The notes beneath the pieces were generated by a model. That model was not told the DNA's origin. It did not search any database and saw only the letters and a program-made list of their open reading frames with translations. 38,065 nt of DNA from an uncultured Blautia sp. (GTDB taxonomy: Bacteria; Bacillota; Clostridia; Lachnospirales; Lachnospiraceae): assembly GCF_937880195.1 (NCBI RefSeq), contig NZ_CALFLA010000039.1, positions 1 through 38,065 on the forward strand, given 5' to 3'. Both the position numbers and the translations under genes were made by a program. Shown here one piece after another: positions 23,857 through 33,149 of this stretch. Every line of letters starts with the position of its first letter. The stretch's first letter is position 1.

Positions 23857-26800
23857 TTACATCCTCCTTCCTATTTTCGCAGCTTTAACAATCGTCTGAA
23901 CAGCATTTGCGACATTATGTCCGTCATCATATGTAATGCCGTTGATTACATAAGATGATCCACCATTATTGGTAGATAATTTTTTACCTAAACTATTGAT
24001 GGAATCTATAATATCCGTTGAACTCTGAGATCTGTTCGAAATTGAATTGCCTATGGAATTTAAGTCTGACATAACGTTAAGCATTCGATTACCACCGATC
24101 ATCGAATTTAAAGATCCAACCCCAGATTGAATATCGCTAAGATCTAACACAGGTCTTATTGTTGGCTGAGTGTTAATTTCGCCATTCAATAAGCTATCCA
24201 TTTTCAGCATAGCGCTACGTGTTCCGTTTATAGCATTATCCGACATTCTATTTACCGATTTCTTAACCAGACTGCCAAACTCGCCAATACCTATAGCGAA
24301 TCCTTTAGGGACATAAGAACCAATTTCTTGAAATACTCTAGATGGTGAATGTATTTTAAGATTATTTCTAGCTGCGGCTGATGCTGCTGCGGCCATTGAT
24401 GCTGCCGCGTTTGCTGCATGTTGGATACTGCCAGAAATGCCTGCTACAAAACCGTTAACCAAGTGTACACCGCTCAGATAAAAAGTTGAATAATACTGAT
24501 TTCCAGCATTTGCTGCAGAAGATGCTATAGAACCAACTGTGCTAGATACTGCATTAGCCTTTGCTTTTATTCCGTTTATAAAATGAGTCATCAAAGTAGT
24601 ACCTGATGCTCTAAACATTAATCTTTTTCCGGAAATGGAACTAAGCATTGTAGTTACAGTACTAGACGCTGCGCTTGTCAGCTCTGAAGAATTAGAACTG
24701 AATCCTGATGTTAATGAATCAATCATACTCGATCCAGCATTGGATAACTGTGATGAAGAATTACTAAACGCTGAAGTCAAGCTACTAATATCTGTTTTCG
24801 CTAACGAGGATATAGCCGTTTTAAATGATGAAACACCGCTACTATCAAACCCAGATAAGCTGCTGATAAACGCTTTAATCTTCTCCATTGCAGATATCGA
24901 ATTGTTAATCGCGCCAATATCTATACCAGATACCGATAACGAATACCCCTGTATAGATTTTCCAAGTGGTACTATTTTGAAATTATTAACACCGCTGGGG
25001 TCAAAACCAGATAAATTATCGATGAATCTTTTTATTTGTAATGAGATAGACACTGCGGTATTTACCTTATCAATGTCTATTCCAGAAACAGCATCTCCAA
25101 ATTTACCAATAGCTTGACCAATATTTACTAATGATCCATCGCCCGCACCAACGCCGGAAAATGTATTAGCGGCACCAAGGTCTTCTATTTCTGACAGAGC
25201 ATTTATTAAGTTCTTGATTCTATAAGCAGTTGTTATAGCTGTATCTATTGCATCAGGTTTCATATTGGACGCTGTTATAGAAAATGAGCTCATTGCATCT
25301 GCAAACTTATCAACGTATTCGGAAAATGTGTCAAGATCCATCTTTCCATCGAACCACCCCTCTGTAGGAAGAGCTTCCTGAAGTGCTATGATTGCACTAC
25401 CGGCATTTGTTACGGATGTGACAACTGATTCTGATATTCCGTCTTCTCCCATTCCAGTTTTAAGTTTACCCATCGCAGTGGCAAATTGACCTATTTTTTC
25501 TCCAAAAGTTCCTAAGTCATCTTTACCTGTAAACCAGTCAATTACTCCACCCATATTTTCAAGTGATGACTGCAGGGTTGCTAACTGAGTAGCAGCGTCT
25601 ATCATAGAGCCTAATGAATCAGAGGTTATTGTGGTTTCACCAATATCCGAAAAAGCAGTTTTCATTGATGACATAAAACTGGCAACACTTGTTCCAAAAG
25701 TTCCTAAGTCATCTTTACCTGTAAACCAGTCAATTACTCCACCCATATTTTCAAGTGATGACTGCAGGGTTGCTAACTGAGTAGCGACACCTATAATAGC
25801 TCCCACAGATGCTTCATCGACGGTCACTCCCGAAGACGCTTCTGAGATAGTTTTCATCGCTTTAAAGAATGCGGCTCCGTCAGTTTCAAATTTTTCCATG
25901 GATGTTCCGCCAAGTGTGAAGATATCTGAGAAAGTCGTTCCTACAGTCGTTTTTCCTATATCGGCCATCACGCCCATCAACTCTGTAACCCCATTAAATG
26001 AGCCGGATTCTATACCACTAGCATTTTCGCTTGCTATTGCCAACTTAGCCATAAAGTCAGCTATATTTTGCCCCATGGTCGGCAAGCTTCCTGTAATACC
26101 CTCTCCGATTCCACCGACAAAACTACCAATACCTTTACCTAATGCATTTCCGATTGACGCTAAAAGATTACCAGCTTTTTCTATTCCACCCTCTGGTAGA
26201 TACTCTGAAAGTTTCCCAATCGCCGCAAGAAGAATAGCTATCTCAGCTATTACAGCACCAACCGCCAACACTCCTACCATTGCTGACCCGGCTAAAGCTC
26301 CAGCTCCAGCGAATACTTTCATTAATATGCCGATTACTCCGAATGCGCCGATACCCTTTAGCATGGTATCCATGTCTAAATTGCTTATCGCATCAACGAC
26401 ACCTTTGGCAACTTGACTGACAAAATTCATTACCGCTGATATTAATTCTGGAGTATGCTCGGCTAGACTATTTATAACTCCGATTGTAAATCCAAGAAGC
26501 GAATCAACAATCTGTGGTGCATACTGTTCTAACGCATCTAAGACGCCTAAGAGTAGTTTCAGAAAACTTTCAGCCAATTGAGGCGTATATTCGCCCATAA
26601 CTTTCGCGATTTCGACAATTCCTCGGCCTATTACTTCAGCGATTTCAGGAATTAGTCCAAGTATGCCTGTAATAATAACAGTGAGTGCTGCAACAAATGC
26701 GGTAGCTCCTGCTGCGCCAGCTGTTGCAAGCATTGTGAAACCAGCAGAAAGAGCAAATATACCGACACCAATTCCAGCTATAGCTAATGCGAACACTCCA

Positions 26801-29800
26801 ATAGCTGCAGAAAGAGCTAGTAATGCTGGAGTAAGTGGACTTAACAGAGCGCCGGCTATTCCTATTACAGCAAATGCTCCTGCTAATGTGATAAGTCCTT
26901 TACCAATACTTTCCCAACTCATTGATCCTAAGGATTTTAAAACAGGAGTTAATAAAGCTAACCCAGTAGCTGCAACAACTAATGCGGCAGACCCTCTAAG
27001 AGATCCACTCATGGCTTTTAATCCAATAGACAGCTCAACCAAAACCATTCCAAGTACAGTAAGTCCTTTTCCTATACTCTCCCAACTCATTAATCCTAAA
27101 GATTTTAAGACCGGAGTTAGTATAGCAAGTGCCGACGCCATTAATAACATTTGTCCACCGAACTTGGCGATAGACCCACTACCTTTACTCATAATTTTAG
27201 AAGCCAACACAAACGTTGTAACAATGCCTAATATTCCAGCTCCGCCTTTTGCCAACTCGTTCCAACTCATAGAACCTAAACTCTTACCAACAGTGGCTAA
27301 AATACCAACCGCAGCTGACATGATAAGCATCTGTCCTGCGAATTTGGTTATTGACTTGCTTTCAGTATTCATGAGTTTGGCAGCACCAACTAATATAGTG
27401 ACTATTCCTAATATTCCGGCACCACCTTTTACTAATTCTTCCCAACTCATAGAACCAAGTATCTTAGCAACTCCAGATAACGCGGCAACAGCGGTAGATA
27501 ATATAAACATCTGTCCTGCGAATTTGGTTATTGACTTGCTTTCAGTATTCATAAGTTTAGTAGCTGTGACAAGTATAGTCACAATTCCACCTATTCCAGC
27601 AAGTCCTTTTGCTACGCCATTCCAATCAAGATCGGCTAGAATTTTCATTGCTCCTGCTAGTATAAGAATAGATGCCCCAAGACCAATCATCTGAACAGTT
27701 CTGGCTATACCAGATAAACTCGACACTATACCAGATAATGGTTTGATGCTACTACTATTTATTTTTTCAAGCGCAGCTAGTGCAGATATTAATTCTACAA
27801 ACAGTCCGCCTATTGCTGCTAAAGAACTTCCAAGTTTATTTTCATCAATTCCCGATATAATAAAAAGAGAGGCTGCCAAAATTCCGATAGCACCTGCTAT
27901 TTTGAGCAACGTTTCAGCTTTGAGATTTGTTTGCCATGCTTCTAAACAGCCCTGAATGCCGTCAAGAGTATTTTTTACACCCTCTAGCAGACTTAAATCT
28001 TTAACGGATTTGGATAGATTTTTAACGAACTTTCTTATGTATAGTAATATACTGGCGAATAAACCATTATTTAATACTTCAGAAATATCGCCATTTCCAA
28101 AAATATCAGCTATTGCATTACCTATATCGCTCAAAGTTGTTCCAATGGCTGAACCAACTGTTTTTACTACATTCCATAAACCAGAAAAGAAGCCCAAAAA
28201 TCCCTGGAGAGTTGGCGAAATTTTAAAACTGTTTACGATTGAATCGCCATACTCTGCTATTTTAGAAATTCCTTTACTTAAAAAACCACTAATTTTATCA
28301 ACTGACTTTCCAAGTAAATCTTCTTCAATTATTGAATCTCTTATATTTGATATGAAATCTCCAAAAGAACTTGCCGTATCTAATATGTTTCCACCAAGCC
28401 CGGTAAAATTTCCAGTAATATCTAATGCGCCTTTTCCTACAGCTTTGAATGTTTCTATACCAATGTCAATAACTGAAAAGACTCCTTTAAACGTAGATTT
28501 TATTTTAGAGGCAGTACCTTCACTTATTTTTAAGGTTTCAGTAAAAGCCTTAAATTTATTAATCGCTCCAACTAATTGTCCAACGGTTGTTGGAGGAAAT
28601 ATCTCTTTAAAAGCTTCTTTTACAGGTTTTATTACATCTCCAAGAAATTTGAATACGTTTTTAAAACTGTCTATTATTTTTTCTCTACCGCCAAGTTCCG
28701 TTATATTATCTATTAAATCGTCTACTGATCCTGTTAATTTTTCAGTTGATTTGGATGCTTCTTGAATAGCCGATATGGTATCTTGTCCTATTATTCCGTC
28801 AACTTTAAGCCCAGAAGCCTCTTGAAACGCTTTAACAGCTTCTTGTGTTGCAGATCCAAAAATACCATCAGCTCCTGTTTTTCCAAGATCGTAACCTAAA
28901 CTTTTAAGCGCTTCCTGAGCCGATTTAACATCTTCGCTAACATCGCCTTTTTTAAGATCTTGTTGGATGTTTGATAAATCAGTCAGCCCTTTATTAAGAC
29001 CTGTTACCGCTTCTTTTAAAACGTCAGAAGAAATTGATCCAGACTGAAAAGCCTTTTCTAATGATCCGTAATCTTCGATAAGTTTTGAAACATCTATATT
29101 GTGTGATTCAGCTACAGATTTTATTTTTTTTTCAAATGTCTCTGTTTCTATACCAGCATTGTTAATTTCACCAACGAGTTTGGCCCAGTTGGAAGTCATT
29201 GCGCCTTGTAATAATTCATTACGCGATTTAGCCGATGATTCCACCATTTTTCCAATAGTGTCCGAAATTTCAGTAAATAGCTCTTTTGATTCCTCGAAAT
29301 CACCGACAAGGATTCTCCAAGTTTGCCCCCAGCCTGATTGAAGCGATTCTTTTACTGTGTCTATTAACTGTGTAAATGTTTTTACTTTAGTCGCAGCATC
29401 TTCTGCGTCTTTTGCTAAGGCTGCAATTTCACTAGCCTGCTCTTCGCTAAATCCTTGAGCCATAAGATCAGCTTTACTATACGCGCCAGATAGCTGATTA
29501 AGGGTTTCAGTTAGAACTTCTGTCGTTAACCAACCACTCTTCGTAAGGCTTTCTCTAAAACTTCCTTCAGTTTCAATGGCCTGTTTCGCTCCCGTACCAA
29601 GAAGCTCTGACGTTCGTATAAGTGCATCCTGAAATAATTTACCACCCATACCGGCGTTAACAACTGAATTCCAGTCCATAAGACTAACTTTACCAGCAGC
29701 AAGGGCCTGAGAAAGCTGATACATCGCCGTTGAAGCCTGCTGTGAGGTCGAACCAGATACTGCAGCTAAGTTTGCTATACCTTTAATAGCACTGACCGAG

Positions 29801-30339
29801 GTATCAAGCTTTACACCAGCTGCGGTAAACGTACCTATGTTTCGAGTCATTTCTGTGAAGTTGTAAACAGTCTTATCAGCATATTCATTTAATTCATCAA
29901 GTGCTCTATTTACAATTTCTACGTTAGTGCCTTCCTGTCGAGTGTTGGATAGAATTGTTTGTATGGCTCCAATCTGAGTTTCATACTCCTGAAAACCAGT
30001 ATGTACAGGATCAATAGTTAATGCAGACACCATTCTTTTTCCGGTTCGGAATAAAGAATTACACATATTATTGATAACCGTAAATTTCGCAATAACGCCC
30101 GCACTTATTCCGGATAAAGAAACCATGCCAGATTTAACTTGATCTATTCCAACGGTCATTCCAGAAAAATTGATTCCTTTAGTGGCTTTTCCAACGGTTT
30201 CAAGTCCTTTTGATGCTCCAGATAAATTTAGTTTTTTTTTAAGCTTATCAAGGGTTGACATTGTTGTGGCAACTCCACTTTCGAACTGCTTATTATCGAA
30301 CCGCATCTCTAAAACTCTATTATCAACAGTTGTACTCAT
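23857..30339 (-). CDS. Tail tape measure protein
   Basis: A 2160-residue protein, the largest in the window, which sets tail length and helps DNA entry. Residues about 60-350 form the tape-measure core (VSALTIDPVHTGFQEYETQI and DWNSVVNAGMGGKLFQDALI are typical). Residues about 460-528 are a peptidoglycan-binding-1 domain (SAQEALKSLGYDLGKTGADG, then FGSATQEAVKAFQEASGLKV). About 820-1300 is a run of hydrophobic helices including about five 60-residue repeats with the MSW core. A 64-residue repeat follows near 1515-1615. The C-terminus has the common IHSPSRVFQEIGSYVPKGFA near 2000. At the usual rough 1.5 angstrom per residue the tail would be about 300 nm long. The start ATG overlaps the previous stop by 4 bp. 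Confidence 0.93.
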   Translation of the reverse strand: MSTTVDNRVLEMRFDNKQFESGVATTMSTLDKLKKKLNLSGASKGLETVGKATKGINFSGMTVGIDQVKSGMVSLSGISAGVIAKFTVINNMCNSLFRTGKRMVSALTIDPVHTGFQEYETQIGAIQTILSNTRQEGTNVEIVNRALDELNEYADKTVYNFTEMTRNIGTFTAAGVKLDTSVSAIKGIANLAAVSGSTSQQASTAMYQLSQALAAGKVSLMDWNSVVNAGMGGKLFQDALIRTSELLGTGAKQAIETEGSFRESLTKSGWLTTEVLTETLNQLSGAYSKADLMAQGFSEEQASEIAALAKDAEDAATKVKTFTQLIDTVKESLQSGWGQTWRILVGDFEESKELFTEISDTIGKMVESSAKSRNELLQGAMTSNWAKLVGEINNAGIETETFEKKIKSVAESHNIDVSKLIEDYGSLEKAFQSGSISSDVLKEAVTGLNKGLTDLSNIQQDLKKGDVSEDVKSAQEALKSLGYDLGKTGADGIFGSATQEAVKAFQEASGLKVDGIIGQDTISAIQEASKSTEKLTGSVDDLIDNITELGGREKIIDSFKNVFKFLGDVIKPVKEAFKEIFPPTTVGQLVGAINKFKAFTETLKISEGTASKIKSTFKGVFSVIDIGIETFKAVGKGALDITGNFTGLGGNILDTASSFGDFISNIRDSIIEEDLLGKSVDKISGFLSKGISKIAEYGDSIVNSFKISPTLQGFLGFFSGLWNVVKTVGSAIGTTLSDIGNAIADIFGNGDISEVLNNGLFASILLYIRKFVKNLSKSVKDLSLLEGVKNTLDGIQGCLEAWQTNLKAETLLKIAGAIGILAASLFIISGIDENKLGSSLAAIGGLFVELISALAALEKINSSSIKPLSGIVSSLSGIARTVQMIGLGASILILAGAMKILADLDWNGVAKGLAGIGGIVTILVTATKLMNTESKSITKFAGQMFILSTAVAALSGVAKILGSMSWEELVKGGAGILGIVTILVGAAKLMNTESKSITKFAGQMLIMSAAVGILATVGKSLGSMSWNELAKGGAGILGIVTTFVLASKIMSKGSGSIAKFGGQMLLMASALAILTPVLKSLGLMSWESIGKGLTVLGMVLVELSIGLKAMSGSLRGSAALVVAATGLALLTPVLKSLGSMSWESIGKGLITLAGAFAVIGIAGALLSPLTPALLALSAAIGVFALAIAGIGVGIFALSAGFTMLATAGAAGATAFVAALTVIITGILGLIPEIAEVIGRGIVEIAKVMGEYTPQLAESFLKLLLGVLDALEQYAPQIVDSLLGFTIGVINSLAEHTPELISAVMNFVSQVAKGVVDAISNLDMDTMLKGIGAFGVIGILMKVFAGAGALAGSAMVGVLAVGAVIAEIAILLAAIGKLSEYLPEGGIEKAGNLLASIGNALGKGIGSFVGGIGEGITGSLPTMGQNIADFMAKLAIASENASGIESGSFNGVTELMGVMADIGKTTVGTTFSDIFTLGGTSMEKFETDGAAFFKAMKTISEASSGVTVDEASVGAIIGVATQLATLQSSLENMGGVIDWFTGKDDLGTFGTSVASFMSSMKTAFSDIGETTITSDSLGSMIDAATQLATLQSSLENMGGVIDWFTGKDDLGTFGEKIGQFATAMGKLKTGMGEDGISESVVTSVTNAGSAIIALQEALPTEGWFDGKMDLDTFSEYVDKFADAMSSFSITASNMKPDAIDTAITTAYRIKNLINALSEIEDLGAANTFSGVGAGDGSLVNIGQAIGKFGDAVSGIDIDKVNTAVSISLQIKRFIDNLSGFDPSGVNNFKIVPLGKSIQGYSLSVSGIDIGAINNSISAMEKIKAFISSLSGFDSSGVSSFKTAISSLAKTDISSLTSAFSNSSSQLSNAGSSMIDSLTSGFSSNSSELTSAASSTVTTMLSSISGKRLMFRASGTTLMTHFINGIKAKANAVSSTVGSIASSAANAGNQYYSTFYLSGVHLVNGFVAGISGSIQHAANAAASMAAAASAAARNNLKIHSPSRVFQEIGSYVPKGFAIGIGEFGSLVKKSVNRMSDNAINGTRSAMLKMDSLLNGEINTQPTIRPVLDLSDIQSGVGSLNSMIGGNRMLNVMSDLNSIGNSISNRSQSSTDIIDSINSLGKKLSTNNGGSSYVINGITYDDGHNVANAVQTIVKAAKIGRRM
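25501..25785. repeat. 93-bp perfect direct repeat inside the tape measure gene
   Basis: Two identical 93-bp copies, 25501-25593 and 25693-25785, start exactly 192 bp (64 codons) apart. Both encode the same 31 residues (ATQLATLQSSLENMGGVIDW, then FTGKDDLGTFG). Exact DNA identity, including third positions, points to a recent in-frame duplication or gene conversion. Confidence 0.93.
26890..27640. repeat. About five 180-bp units inside the tape measure gene
   Basis: A 60-residue unit containing a motif such as LGSMSWEELVKGGAGILGIV and hydrophobic helices repeats about five times. Two neighbouring units share an identical 45-bp stretch (27328-27372 and 27508-27552) exactly 180 bp apart; the outer copies have diverged. 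This is a graded, older series than the 93-bp repeat. Confidence 0.85.
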
Positions 30340-30713
30340 ACGCTAGTAACCCCCTTCCAAGCCTCTTCTGCAATTTGATCAAAAATAGGCTGAATCGCAG
30401 GATTGATATAATCTCTACCCTGGACCCAGCCGCCTGTTCCGGTACCATGACCATACTGTAATATAATTGCTATATTGACGCCTTTATTAACATTAGAATT
30501 TGTAAATATAATTTTTGCAGAACCGGATGAATGCTCAATTTCATACCCCCACGAACTAGCGGTTTTCCCTGATTCTACAGGAGTAGCAGACGAAAGGGCG
30601 GCTACTCCAGCTCGGCCATACTTATCTAGTATGCCAAGTTTAGCGGCTTCTTTTATCTTCTCAAGATAACTTGTGACTTTAGAAAAGTCGCCCTTATGTC
30701 TGAAACTAATCAT
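30336..30713 (-). CDS. HK97 gp10-like minor structural protein
   Basis: A 125-residue protein with the family's layout: an N-terminal helix (TSYLEKIKEAAKLGILDKYG), the GVAALSSATPVESGKTASSW segment with the typical TPxxSGxxxxSW, and a late LQYGHGT then GRDYINPAI. This family usually acts as a head-tail joining or tail completion protein and is usually encoded between the connector and the major tail protein. Here it lies between the lysin and the tape measure gene. Its stop overlaps the tape measure ATG by 4 bp. AGGAGA precedes the ATG in a TCAAAATG context. Confidence 0.75.
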   Translation of the reverse strand: MISFRHKGDFSKVTSYLEKIKEAAKLGILDKYGRAGVAALSSATPVESGKTASSWGYEIEHSSGSAKIIFTNSNVNKGVNIAIILQYGHGTGTGGWVQGRDYINPAIQPIFDQIAEEAWKGVTSV

Positions 30714-30731
30714 TTTGATTTTTCTCCTATG

Positions 30732-32114
30732 TTACTGTCGTTCTATGTAATCGGAATGGACAAAGCCGTAGTATTTATTTTTGATTCTGATATAATACCA
30801 ATCATCGCCATCGTTATCTTTCTGAGTGTAGTCCATAACATCAACTAGATTACCTTTATTTAATTTTGGATATGACTTAATATTAGGATACTCTTCACCA
30901 GCCCATGATCTTACATTAAGAACGGATGCGGTTACTTTACCTACAAATAATCTCTTTCGTCGGTTATCCGTATTTGTATTCTCAGATGGTTTACTAGAAG
31001 GCTTATTTGTAGACTGTGAAGTTTTAGCGTATTTAGGTCTAGCAAATCCACGGATCATTCCCCATCCCACGGGAATTTCTCTTCTTGCTACCGCTTCTCC
31101 ACGATTTCCTTCTATGGCTATAATCTTTCCATTTGTTACTTTTTCTACATATCCGATATGATCAGAATATCCGTTATTTGGCTGAGTTTTATCATCCCAG
31201 TTATAGAGAATAATGTCTCCTGGTTCTGGAACAATCGTACCGTCTTCGATCCAGATTCCTTTTCGCCTAAAGATATTAACGTGTTCTTCGCATCCCACTT
31301 CGGTACCAACAAGTTCTACTGCTCCGGCTTTAATGGCAGCCGCTGAAACAGTAGCATCACACCATTCATCATTTGGTTTTATAGCATACCCTCTAGCTAA
31401 AGGTTTATGAGAATTGTAGATGTTAAGAATTGTCATATATTTTCCATTAGCTTCGGAATAACCAAGCCAACTTCTCATAACATTTAAAACATCTTGTGCG
31501 GTTACGCCCACTTTAGAATCCTCCATTTTTCCATAATAGTAATTCATGTCAACATCGCCATTAATGCCGTTCACTTTTCCTGAACTTGTATACTGATGCA
31601 ATACACAATCGTAATCGGCTTTACCTGTATAATCAGCAAGCCAAAATACATACTTCTTAATAAGATCCTGGTTATACCAATTTCTGTTGTAATCGATATT
31701 CGCATAGATTCCGGCTTTAAATCCCTGTGATTCTACATATTCACAAAAGATTCTAGTAAAATTGTTGCATTCATTTTTACCGAGTCGGACACCTTTTTCG
31801 GCTGCTTTTTTAATAGTATCGTATTCAAAATCTGCAAAAATAATTGTGTTTTTATCCAGACCTGCTTTTCTAATAACATCGACGCAGAATTTTGCTTCAT
31901 TTAAAGCATCCCGTTCATTCAACGCATAAATAAAATGATAAGTTCCTATAATTGGAATATTATTTTTTTTACATCCATTGACGTATTCATAAAATTTAGG
32001 ATCTGCCGTTTTTCTATAAGAGGATCTAAGAATAGCGAAATCTATTCCTGAAGACTTAACTTTAGAAAAATTTATATCACCCTGCCAATAGCTGATATCA
32101 ATTCCTTTCATCAT
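30732..32114 (-). CDS. Phage lysin: GH25 lysozyme + CHAP + SH3b
   Basis: A 460-residue peptidoglycan hydrolase with two catalytic domains. Residues 1-195 are a GH25 muramidase: Asp6 in GIDISYW, Asp95 and Glu97 in FADFEYD, and the closing GINGDVDMNYY. Residues about 200-362 are a CHAP-type amidase/endopeptidase: Cys252 in EWCDATVS, His319 in SDHIGYVE, and Glu335-Asn337 in IAIEGN. A Ser/Thr/Asn-rich linker (364-385) leads to an SH3b wall-binding domain (388-460, ASVLNVRSWAGEEYP). No signal peptide is seen. The ATG at 32114 is eight bases after AAGGGG; a GTG at 32123 would overlap the upstream gene. It could be the endolysin or a tail-associated lysin. Confidence 0.9.
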   Translation of the reverse strand: MMKGIDISYWQGDINFSKVKSSGIDFAILRSSYRKTADPKFYEYVNGCKKNNIPIIGTYHFIYALNERDALNEAKFCVDVIRKAGLDKNTIIFADFEYDTIKKAAEKGVRLGKNECNNFTRIFCEYVESQGFKAGIYANIDYNRNWYNQDLIKKYVFWLADYTGKADYDCVLHQYTSSGKVNGINGDVDMNYYYGKMEDSKVGVTAQDVLNVMRSWLGYSEANGKYMTILNIYNSHKPLARGYAIKPNDEWCDATVSAAAIKAGAVELVGTEVGCEEHVNIFRRKGIWIEDGTIVPEPGDIILYNWDDKTQPNNGYSDHIGYVEKVTNGKIIAIEGNRGEAVARREIPVGWGMIRGFARPKYAKTSQSTNKPSSKPSENTNTDNRRKRLFVGKVTASVLNVRSWAGEEYPNIKSYPKLNKGNLVDVMDYTQKDNDGDDWYYIRIKNKYYGFVHSDYIERQ

Positions 32115-32119
32115 GTTTG

Positions 32120-32680
32120 TCACCCCTTCGAATTATATTTTTTTCGTCTAGCGGCATTTAATTCAGAGTATTGCCGCATAACATCTCTCTTGCTCATTTT
32201 CTTAGGTGGTTCATTATGAGCACTGCAAACTCTTATCAATGTGATAAGCCGATTAAGATGCCATTTTTCACACTCAAATGGAATGGTGTTAGCAATCATC
32301 CAATAATAAATAAGTTCCGAGGTTATTATTTCTCTATTTTTACTTTTAGAACTTCTATCGTTAATTGTTGTTGCTGTCATTGGCGCATAAATATAATCGG
32401 AAATCTGTTGAAAATTATCTTCAGTAAGCCGATCATATACACTTCGATCGATATTTTTATTGAGTGTCATACATCTTATATAATCTATTGTTTCATCCAT
32501 GGTTTTTTCTTTATCACTAAAGAAAGGTTTACACCATTTTGATTCCCATTTTGAAAGAGAGATAAGAGAATGTTCTAATTGTAAGATCTGTTCTTTTTGT
32601 TCTGGTGTATAAACGAACTCATTACTTTCTTCATCCCATAATTCACCAGCTGGTGAAGCCGGTATTATAATTTGAAGCAT
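32120..32680 (-). CDS. Tail assembly chaperone-like protein, second of the pair (gpT-like)
   Basis: A 186-residue protein following a gpG-like gene. The segment LEHSLISLSKWESKWCKPFF at about residues 35-54 is the pattern of tail assembly chaperones in many Gram-positive phages; the C-terminus is basic (AARRKKYNSKG). It has its own ribosome binding site (GGAGGG). It lies in the -1 frame relative to the upstream gene, but a TAA two codons before its ATG separates the two readings, so it appears to be made separately rather than as a fusion. Its stop lies just upstream of the lysin start. Role is from position and motif. Confidence 0.68.
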   Translation of the reverse strand: MLQIIIPASPAGELWDEESNEFVYTPEQKEQILQLEHSLISLSKWESKWCKPFFSDKEKTMDETIDYIRCMTLNKNIDRSVYDRLTEDNFQQISDYIYAPMTATTINDRSSKSKNREIITSELIYYWMIANTIPFECEKWHLNRLITLIRVCSAHNEPPKKMSKRDVMRQYSELNAARRKKYNSKG

Positions 32681-32683
32681 TAC

Positions 32684-32734
32684 TTATCCCTCCAGTATGT
32701 TCATAGTAATTAAGCGCCAGGGAGAAGATTTTTT
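32684..32734 (-). other. Possible slippery site followed by a blocking stop
   Basis: Near the end of the gpG-like gene the zero-frame codons GAA AAA AAT contain A AAA AAT (32728-32734), which fits the X XXY YYZ slippery pattern. Reading on in the -1 frame gives about 14 codons and then TAA (32684-32686), two codons before the ATG of the gpT-like gene in that same frame. A frameshift here would therefore only extend the first protein. Confidence 0.4.
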
Positions 32735-33123
32735 TCTCTGGCTTCTTTTGCAACGTCGGCAGGAAGAATACCGTTAATAAATGCGGCCGCTGCTTCAGCG
32801 TCTGTTGCTAATTCCATAAAAAGCACAGAATATGCTTCTGTCTGTGAAAATTTTCTTGATAAGGGTCGCCCCTCTTCATCAAGCTTCATAAAACCTTTGC
32901 CATCTGGAGATTTCTCGCCATATGCTTTAAGAATAAGATCTTTAAAAATTGCAACAATAGTTGGCGTATCTTGCGCAGCTATAACTTTTTCTACCATTTC
33001 TGCAAATCCACCGACTGTTGACAGTTCCATTTCCATGATTTCCGCTTTAGAAAGATTAAAGTAATGTGTATCTTCTCTTTCTACTCCGTTGTAATCTGTG
33101 TATTTAATATTCTTTTTTAACAT
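32710..33123 (-). CDS. Tail assembly chaperone-like protein, first of the pair (gpG-like)
   Basis: A 137-residue acidic, helical protein encoded right after the major tail protein and before the second chaperone-like gene. Features typical of the position are the start LKKNIKYTDYNGVEREDTHY with a short beta hairpin, and a later helical body (KAEIMEMELSTVGGFAEMVE). The ending has an Ala-rich stretch DAEAAAAFINGILPADVAKE. Such proteins bind the tape measure protein during tail assembly. A run of seven A lies eight codons before the stop. The ribosome binding site AAAGGAG precedes the ATG. Confidence 0.72.
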   Translation of the reverse strand: MLKKNIKYTDYNGVEREDTHYFNLSKAEIMEMELSTVGGFAEMVEKVIAAQDTPTIVAIFKDLILKAYGEKSPDGKGFMKLDEEGRPLSRKFSQTEAYSVLFMELATDAEAAAAFINGILPADVAKEAREKNLLPGA

Positions 33124-33149
33124 GATGTTCTCCTTTCATTTTTAGGCAT

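Noticed and set aside
25898..28765. Long plus-strand open frames (up to 343 codons) opposite the tape measure gene
   Set aside because: They are rich in Pro, Ile, Ala and Ser as expected from reading the complement of Gly/Ala/Ile/Ser-rich codons, lack ribosome binding sites, and lie wholly inside a well-supported gene.
32120..33123. A fused gpG-gpT frameshift protein as a feature
   Set aside because: The -1 frame hits TAA before the second gene's ATG, so no fusion can be made from the sequence as given.
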